From Rs1 sp034111875 (lineage in GTDB: Bacteria; Pseudomonadota; Gammaproteobacteria; Pseudomonadales; Balneatricaceae): a stretch of DNA of 37,818 nucleotides. Below the pieces are notes generated by a model, which worked only from the letters and a program-made list of their open reading frames with translations, did no database searches and was not told the DNA's origin. The stretch spans positions 1 to 37,818 of the forward strand of contig JAWUWK010000128.1 of the NCBI GenBank assembly GCA_034111875.1, written 5' to 3'. Shown one piece after another: positions 33,566 through 37,818 of the stretch. A program made the position numbers and the translations under genes. How positions within the stretch are numbered: position 1 is the stretch's first letter; the number at the start of each line of letters is the position of its first letter.

Positions 33566-34858
33566 TTGGTAAAATCTTCCCAATTGGCGTTGAGCAAATT
33601 TACTCTTCTGATTAGCGTCGCTTTGCTGATTGGCTGGATTTTGGACTCTATTGCCTGGAGTTTGGTGATCGCGTTGCTGTTTTGGTCGGGTATGCAGTTG
33701 CATCAACTCTATAAGCTCAACAACTGGTTAAAGCAAGATTTACAAAGCGATCCTCCAGAGGCCAAAGGAGAGTGGGGGGAAGTGTTTGATAGCTTGTATC
33801 GCAATCGAAGAGCACGCTTGCAAAAAGAATCTGGTTTACTCATTGAAATTAATCGCTTCCAACAATTTTCTGCAGCCTTAAAAGACGCGGTGGTGATTAT
33901 TGACAAACAAAACAATATGCAGTGGTGGAACCGCTCTGCAGAATATTTATTAGGTCTTAAAAAAGCTTCAGACCAAGCCAAGCCTCTGTTTAATATATTA
34001 CGTGACCCCAATTTTATTCGCTATTACCAACGCGGCAAATTCCAAGAGCCACTGCTTCAAACCAGTCCACACAATAGCGCCATAGAATTACAGTATTCAA
34101 TTACCGAATTTGGCGACGCTGAAAAACTATTAGTCGCCCGCGACATGACTTATTTAATCAGGCTAGAACAGACACGTCAGGACTTTGTCGCCAATGCATC
34201 CCACGAACTTCGCACTCCATTGACAGTCATCAGAGGCTATTTAGAAACCTTTTTAGACCAGCCAGAGCTACCTGCACACTTGGCGAAAGCGATGGTGCAA
34301 ATGCAGCAACAGTCAAACAGGATGCAAAGTTTAGTCGAAGATTTGCTGTTACTGTCACGACTCGATTCAACTGAAGTTGCGACAGATAAAAGTCCGGTTG
34401 ACGTGCCAGGTATTATTCTGTCTCTTATAGAGTCTGCTGAGCAGGCAGTGGACGGTAAAAAACATAATATCAGTGTCGATTTAGCTGAAAACATAGGCTT
34501 AATAGGCCGGGAAAAAGAACTTCACAGCGCTTTCTCAAATTTGATTTACAATGCGTTACGTTACACTCAAGCTAATGGTAACATTCACATTACGTGGAGC
34601 TGTGATAATCGCGGAGGATGTTTTAGCGTTAGCGATGATGGCCCAGGTATTAATTCAATTCACTTAGATCGATTAACCGAACGTTTTTACCGAGTCGATG
34701 ATGACAGATCAACCAATACTGGAGGTTCAGGCCTAGGCCTAGCGATCGTAAAGAATGTTTTAAGCCGGCATTCAGGATACTTGAACATAGACAGCCACGT
34801 AGCTAAAGGCAGCTGCTTTAGCTGCCATTTCCCTCTAGACAGTCTGATTGAAATTTAA
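33566..34858 (+). CDS. phoR: Phosphate-regulon sensor kinase PhoR
   Basis: Membrane histidine kinase that phosphorylates PhoB when phosphate is scarce. Two hydrophobic helices (about 10-45) are followed by a short charged linker, a PAS domain (about 98-200, DAVVIIDKQNNMQWWNRSAEYLLG), the dimerisation helix with H213 (ANASHELRTPLT), and the ATPase domain with N-box FSNLIYNALRYT, DDGPGI and GGSGLGLAIVK. The start is TTG with an AGGA upstream; no better ATG exists nearby. It lies 33 bases after phoB. Its stop codon lies inside the left target duplication of a MITE-like element. Confidence 0.95.
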   Translation: MVKSSQLALSKFTLLISVALLIGWILDSIAWSLVIALLFWSGMQLHQLYKLNNWLKQDLQSDPPEAKGEWGEVFDSLYRNRRARLQKESGLLIEINRFQQFSAALKDAVVIIDKQNNMQWWNRSAEYLLGLKKASDQAKPLFNILRDPNFIRYYQRGKFQEPLLQTSPHNSAIELQYSITEFGDAEKLLVARDMTYLIRLEQTRQDFVANASHELRTPLTVIRGYLETFLDQPELPAHLAKAMVQMQQQSNRMQSLVEDLLLLSRLDSTEVATDKSPVDVPGIILSLIESAEQAVDGKKHNISVDLAENIGLIGREKELHSAFSNLIYNALRYTQANGNIHITWSCDNRGGCFSVSDDGPGINSIHLDRLTERFYRVDDDRSTNTGGSGLGLAIVKNVLSRHSGYLNIDSHVAKGSCFSCHFPLDSLIEI

Positions 34859-34863
34859 TGACT

Positions 34864-35015
34864 CAATAGTGTCCGGTTTAACTATTCGAGCTTTAATTTT
34901 CCATGTAAGTCATTGATATTATTTTTTGTAGTGAGGTAAAACTAAACTTTTTAAACGATCTGCAACCAACAATCAATAGCTTAGAAGCCCTTGAGCTCTT
35001 AACCGGACACTAGTG
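34864..35015. mobile_element. 152-bp MITE-like element with 9-bp target duplication
   Basis: The left end CAATAGTGTCCGGTT and the reverse complement of the right end CACTAGTGTCCGGTT match at 14 of 15 positions, with weaker pairing continuing to about 30 bases. The direct repeat TTAATGACT flanks it exactly (34855-34863 and 35016-35024). No coding sequence fits inside. The 9-bp duplication suits mobilisation by an IS4/IS10-type or similar transposase; the parent is not in this window. It separates convergent phoR and cysZ. Confidence 0.82.
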
Positions 35016-35037
35016 TTAATGACTATATAGAGTAGCC

Positions 35038-35763
35038 CTAATGATGTTCTTCAATCCAATACAGAGTTGCGCCGATAACAGCGGCCGGCATCATGATGAA
35101 ATTGAAAATAGGCACCATCATCCCCAACTGCACCACCGCCCCAAAGCCTAAACTCGTAAGGCGCTTTTGTTTGAGTAAACTAAGCATCTCTTTAAATGAA
35201 ACTTTATTATTATCCATCGGGTAATCGCAGTACTGAATCGACATCATCCACGATCCGAATAGAAACCAAAAAATCGGCGAAAATAAATTAACGCCCGGAA
35301 TAAAGCTTAATATTAGCAGTAAAATCAAGCGCGGAATGTAATAGGCAAGTTTAGATAATTCGCGGCCAATTGCCCTGGGAATAATAGCCATTAACTCTTT
35401 AAAACTCTCATCGGCAACCACCCGACCTGCGACCATCTGTTCAACCCTTTCAGACAAAATACCATTGAAAGGAGCCGCTATAATATTCGCCACTAAGCTA
35501 AAGCTATAATAGACCACCAGCACTGCAGTGACAGCAAACAGCGGGTAAAGAAAAAATTCGAGAAAAGACAAAAAACTCGGTAAAAAACTCAACCAGCTAT
35601 CAATCCAACCCGGCAACTGATTGAACAACAGATACAGCGCAAATGAAAACAACAGAATGTTAATGGTCAGTGGAATCAGTACAAAAGTGCGCAAGCGCTT
35701 TTCAGAGAGTAAGCCTGCGCCACGCAATACATAATGCCCCCCTTTCATTGGACTACCTATCAT
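35038..35763 (-). CDS. cysZ: CysZ-like sulfate transporter (EI24 family)
   Basis: Inner-membrane protein of the CysZ/EI24 family, a sulfate permease supporting cysteine synthesis. The 241-residue protein has about four long hydrophobic stretches and the family signatures YVLRGAGLLSEKRLRTFVLIPL near the start, ANIIAAPFNGILSERVE in the middle and FGAVVQLGMMVPIFNFIMMPAAVIGATLYW at the end. A second possible start (MKGGHYVLRG, 35748) is five codons in. No sulfur-metabolism gene is adjacent. Confidence 0.9.
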   Translation of the reverse strand: MIGSPMKGGHYVLRGAGLLSEKRLRTFVLIPLTINILLFSFALYLLFNQLPGWIDSWLSFLPSFLSFLEFFLYPLFAVTAVLVVYYSFSLVANIIAAPFNGILSERVEQMVAGRVVADESFKELMAIIPRAIGRELSKLAYYIPRLILLLILSFIPGVNLFSPIFWFLFGSWMMSIQYCDYPMDNNKVSFKEMLSLLKQKRLTSLGFGAVVQLGMMVPIFNFIMMPAAVIGATLYWIEEHH

Positions 35764-35834
35764 CTAAATATCTCTCAGCACTTGGCTGTTAATAATTTCT
35801 AATCAACCCCTTATACTAGGGCTGCCTTGGGTGA

Positions 35835-35950
35835 CACAGAGACCTTCGGCGTATTATTAGGCCCAATAATACGCCGTTAAAAACAAACTCCAGTTTTCGC
35901 TTGTTCTTGCCTTACGTTCGCTCACTACATAGTAGAAAGGTCTCACTGTG
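35835..35950. repeat. Dispersed palindromic repeat, copy 3 (most complete)
   Basis: GGCGTATTATT (35848-35858) and AATAATACGCC (35865-35875) form a perfect 11-bp stem with loop AGGCCC. An outer pair CACAGAGACCTT (35835-35846) and AAGGTCTCACTGTG (35937-35950) matches except for a 2-base gap. Related sequence occurs at 19999-20055 and 28206-28237, showing a repeat family and not just a local terminator. Confidence 0.7.
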
Positions 35951-36006
35951 TTTTAAAACCGCCAATTTAGTATGCCTAATACATATCAAATCACGGTTTA
36001 TACGCT

Positions 36007-36432
36007 CTATTGTGAGCAAAAATATACTTTCTGCTTGAGTAAAAACCGACAACCTTCAGCATTTACATTTTTGTCCCAACAGCTATTTTTCAACCAACGT
36101 TTATCATCTTCAGTGGGTTTTTCTTTATAGCGAGCAATACCATCACAAAAATGCTCACTGGACTGTGCATTCGCTAAACAAGATTTCAAAAAGACTCCTT
36201 GGTCTAAAGTACAACCATAGGCATAACATTTACCCAACTGCTTAAAACTCTGTTCTAGACACTGATCTTGATTCGCTGCTTTCGCAAAATCAGCACCTTG
36301 TTGTTTCAACACAATTGATTGCTGCTGCCGATCGTCATTAAACTCTTCTAACCACTGTTGGCTATTCATCCATATATAGGTAAACAATATAGTTACGAGC
36401 AGCAGAAAAAACCAAAGAATATTTTTCAACAT
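36007..36432 (-). CDS. Unrecognised membrane-anchored, cysteine-rich protein
   Basis: 141 residues: one N-terminal hydrophobic helix (4-22), then a soluble domain with eight cysteines (C58, C69, C74, C85, C96, C118, C128, C139). With the helix as an uncleaved anchor or signal, the domain would be periplasmic and could form four disulfides. Cysteine spacing hints at an internal repeat of small helical hairpins. I do not recognise a family. It lies 7 bases after the next gene upstream (36440-36709), so the two are probably one operon. Confidence 0.75.
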   Translation of the reverse strand: MLKNILWFFLLLVTILFTYIWMNSQQWLEEFNDDRQQQSIVLKQQGADFAKAANQDQCLEQSFKQLGKCYAYGCTLDQGVFLKSCLANAQSSEHFCDGIARYKEKPTEDDKRWLKNSCWDKNVNAEGCRFLLKQKVYFCSQ

Positions 36433-36439
36433 AAGAATA

Positions 36440-36709
36440 TCAACCTGATTTAGCCGGTCGGTATAAACCTACGATACAGACGATGAAACCTAATAAAGCG
36501 GTCAACATAGAAGTGTTAACTAACACTGTATTGCGGCTCATAAAAGTAGAACTAGTCTGTTGATTTTGCATATCGCAAAGCTGTTGAGCATAGTTAAAAG
36601 ACCCGCCTTGGGCGACACAATCTGCAGCGCTCGATTGCTCTGGAAGATATAACCCCATTAGCATTAAACAAGGCACTATAAGTAAAAACAAACCAATTTT
36701 AATCATCAA
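36440..36709 (-). CDS. Unrecognised small two-helix envelope protein
   Basis: 89 residues with a hydrophobic N-terminus (IGLFLLIVPCLMLMGLYL), a short middle region with two cysteines (ADCVAQGGSFNYAQQLCD), and a second membrane helix (MLTALLGFIVCIVGLYR). The middle region is probably periplasmic and disulfide-bonded. No family is recognised. It lies directly upstream of the eight-cysteine protein, in the same direction, suggesting a joint envelope role. Confidence 0.72.
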   Translation of the reverse strand: MMIKIGLFLLIVPCLMLMGLYLPEQSSAADCVAQGGSFNYAQQLCDMQNQQTSSTFMSRNTVLVNTSMLTALLGFIVCIVGLYRPAKSG

Positions 36710-36749
36710 TATTACTTAAAATAATAAAACAAAAGGAAGGCGGATTGGA

Positions 36750-37352
36750 TTAATCCGTGCTGATACCAATATTACTCACACCTTGATTAGAGGAGAAGTC
36801 TTTAAGAGCCATAATGAAATTTCTATTCAGACCTTTCACTTGCTGTAAGCGTTCAATGACCTCACCTTGAAAATCATCTTCTTGTTCCATCAACTGATGA
36901 TTACTGATTAAACGCATGATCTCTGCATCAGACATTTGATCGTCACCTTCAGTGACTTCTATGAAGCTGGCGACGGTTTCCCTCGACACTAGTCCTATGG
37001 CTACAGCCTCTTCAAACTCCGCGTCTAACATGCAAGAAACGGCGGCATGTAGGCAACTCATAGCATCTAACGCAGGTGCCGCCCCGTACATATCGAAGCC
37101 ATCTAAATTAGGCATATTATCTTCGACTTTGGCGAGTTGCAGTTCGAAGTTCATTTTCGCACCACCAGGCACTAGAGATTGCCATAAACCATCAATGATA
37201 TTGGCCATCTTTTTGGCCTCTCCAAACTCAACGATATTGCTGAACAGGGCAAAATTTGGAAATTGACGCTGGGCAATCGCCACGCAGTAGGCGACAAGCT
37301 TGAGTTTATCGAATTCTTTTAACTGCGTTTCTAAGAGTAACGTATCATTCAT
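36750..37352 (-). CDS. yjaG: YjaG family protein (DUF416)
   Basis: Cytoplasmic protein of the YjaG/DUF416 family, function unknown. Start chosen at 37352 (MNDTLLLETQLKEFDKLK), with GGAAG at good spacing, giving 200 residues; a longer opening to 37406 adds 18 residues. Family-like segments include AIAQRQFPNFALFSNIVEFG, KMNFELQLAKVEDNMPN, DGFDMYGAAPALDAM and the C-terminal GVSNIGIS (E. coli YjaG ends ESNIGI). Confidence 0.88.
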   Translation of the reverse strand: MNDTLLLETQLKEFDKLKLVAYCVAIAQRQFPNFALFSNIVEFGEAKKMANIIDGLWQSLVPGGAKMNFELQLAKVEDNMPNLDGFDMYGAAPALDAMSCLHAAVSCMLDAEFEEAVAIGLVSRETVASFIEVTEGDDQMSDAEIMRLISNHQLMEQEDDFQGEVIERLQQVKGLNRNFIMALKDFSSNQGVSNIGISTD

Positions 37353-37678
37353 CTGGTTGCTTCCGACACCTGAAATAGTTAAAAAATCTACTCGACACAA
37401 CTTCATAGGCTTGTCGAGTAGCGTATTGTAAAGTTTTTTCCTATGATTGCAGCCAATTAAGCTATTTTTCGCAATTTTTCTAGACTTTAACTACTTCCAA
37501 ACGGATTACTCTTGCGTAAAAAAACTGCAGAATTCAGATCTGACATAGACCAGTGAACTTAATCTTAGGATCTATACTATTTACACTATAGAATAATGAT
37601 ATATAAAGACAAACGAAAACGGCCCACAGACTACTGTCTGTAATAGCCAAAATGCAGGCAAGACCAACAATAAGTGGC
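37353..37678. other. Intergenic stretch before the right-edge insertion sequence
   Basis: No gene is supported. The only structure noted is a short dyad, CAGAC-TACT-GTCTG near 37627-37640. Confidence 0.4.
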
Positions 37679-37818
37679 TAGCAGTCTGTCGGACTTAATC
37701 GCTTAATCGAACAAAGCCTTTGTGAGATACTCATAAACTCCTTACGACGACCGGATAACAATAATGAATCGTTTTGTCACTGTTGATCGCGATACTGACT
37801 ATCTGTTGCCGCCCTCAG
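37679..37818 (+). mobile_element. Left end of an IS1182-like insertion sequence (cut by window edge)
   Basis: The presumed left terminus starts near 37679 with TAGCAGTCTGTCGGACTT, a form I associate with IS1182-type ends, about 85 bases before the transposase start. The exact terminus and target duplication cannot be fixed without the other end. Confidence 0.5.
37764..37818 (+). CDS. Partial CDS, IS1182-family transposase N-terminus
   Basis: The visible 18 residues, MNRFVTVDRDTDYLLPPS, match the typical start of IS1182-type (DDE, IS4/IS5-like DUF772) transposases, which open with a short basic segment, D-R-x-T-x-Y-L-L-P-P-S. The gene continues beyond the right edge, so intactness cannot be judged. 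Confidence 0.72.
   Translation, partial: MNRFVTVDRDTDYLLPPS

Noticed and set aside
1..37818. CRISPR arrays, tRNA and rRNA genes
   Set aside because: No regularly spaced repeats and no cloverleaf or rRNA-like segments were recognised by eye.

Overview
The window comes from the chromosome of an AT-rich gammaproteobacterium, probably a marine relative of the Cellvibrionales/Spongiibacteraceae-Pseudomonas side of the class. Gene neighbourhoods support this: ubiB-hisI-hisE-tatABC, dsbA-cytochrome c4-engB-polA-thrB, pstSCAB-phoU, and ubiC-ubiA-phoB-phoR are pseudomonad-type arrangements. The taxonomic call is an inference; there is no rRNA or other marker here. I see no tRNA, rRNA or CRISPR array.

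Layout. Both edges cut mobile elements: the 5' end of a putative transposase gene (1-130, minus) and the start of an IS1182-like transposase (37764-end, plus). 491-4455 (minus) is ubiB-hisI-hisE-tatA-tatB-tatC (ubiquinone synthesis, histidine synthesis, twin-arginine export). 4648-8265 (minus) holds a diguanylate cyclase, dsbA and a dihaem cytochrome c4. 8458-16136 holds engB, polA (minus), thrB, uvrD and a SAM-dependent methyltransferase. 16155-18960 is a LysR regulator divergent from a two-gene cassette that looks like tmpA-tmpB, an oxygenase pair that cleaves a trimethylated aminophosphonate to glycine betaine and phosphate. 20157-27228 is the phosphate importer pstS-pstC-pstA-pstB and phoU. 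27307-28154 is a decayed metallo-beta-lactamase-fold gene. 28621-30141 is an unusual three-domain diguanylate cyclase. 30366-34858 is a DUF1415 gene, ubiC-ubiA and phoB-phoR. 35038-37352 (minus) is cysZ, two small unrecognised envelope proteins and a YjaG/DUF416 gene.

How it works together. From 16 to 35 kb the window is a phosphorus region: probable phosphonate-C cleavage (TmpA/TmpB), high-affinity phosphate uptake (Pst), its signalling brake (PhoU) and the PhoR/PhoB two-component system. Recognisable Pho boxes lie upstream of pstS, pstC and phoB. Glycine betaine released by TmpAB would also be useful as an osmolyte.

Most notable observations: (1) the tmpA-tmpB cassette beside pst; (2) a DsbA-like / degenerate receiver / GGDEF fusion protein; (3) a DNA polymerase I whose first proofreading-exonuclease aspartate is read as glycine; (4) a 152-bp MITE-like element with matching ends and a 9-bp target duplication, sitting on the phoR stop codon; (5) three diverged copies of a palindromic intergenic repeat; (6) a metallohydrolase pseudogene with four visible lesions; (7) a perfect 22-bp-stem hairpin between engB and polA.
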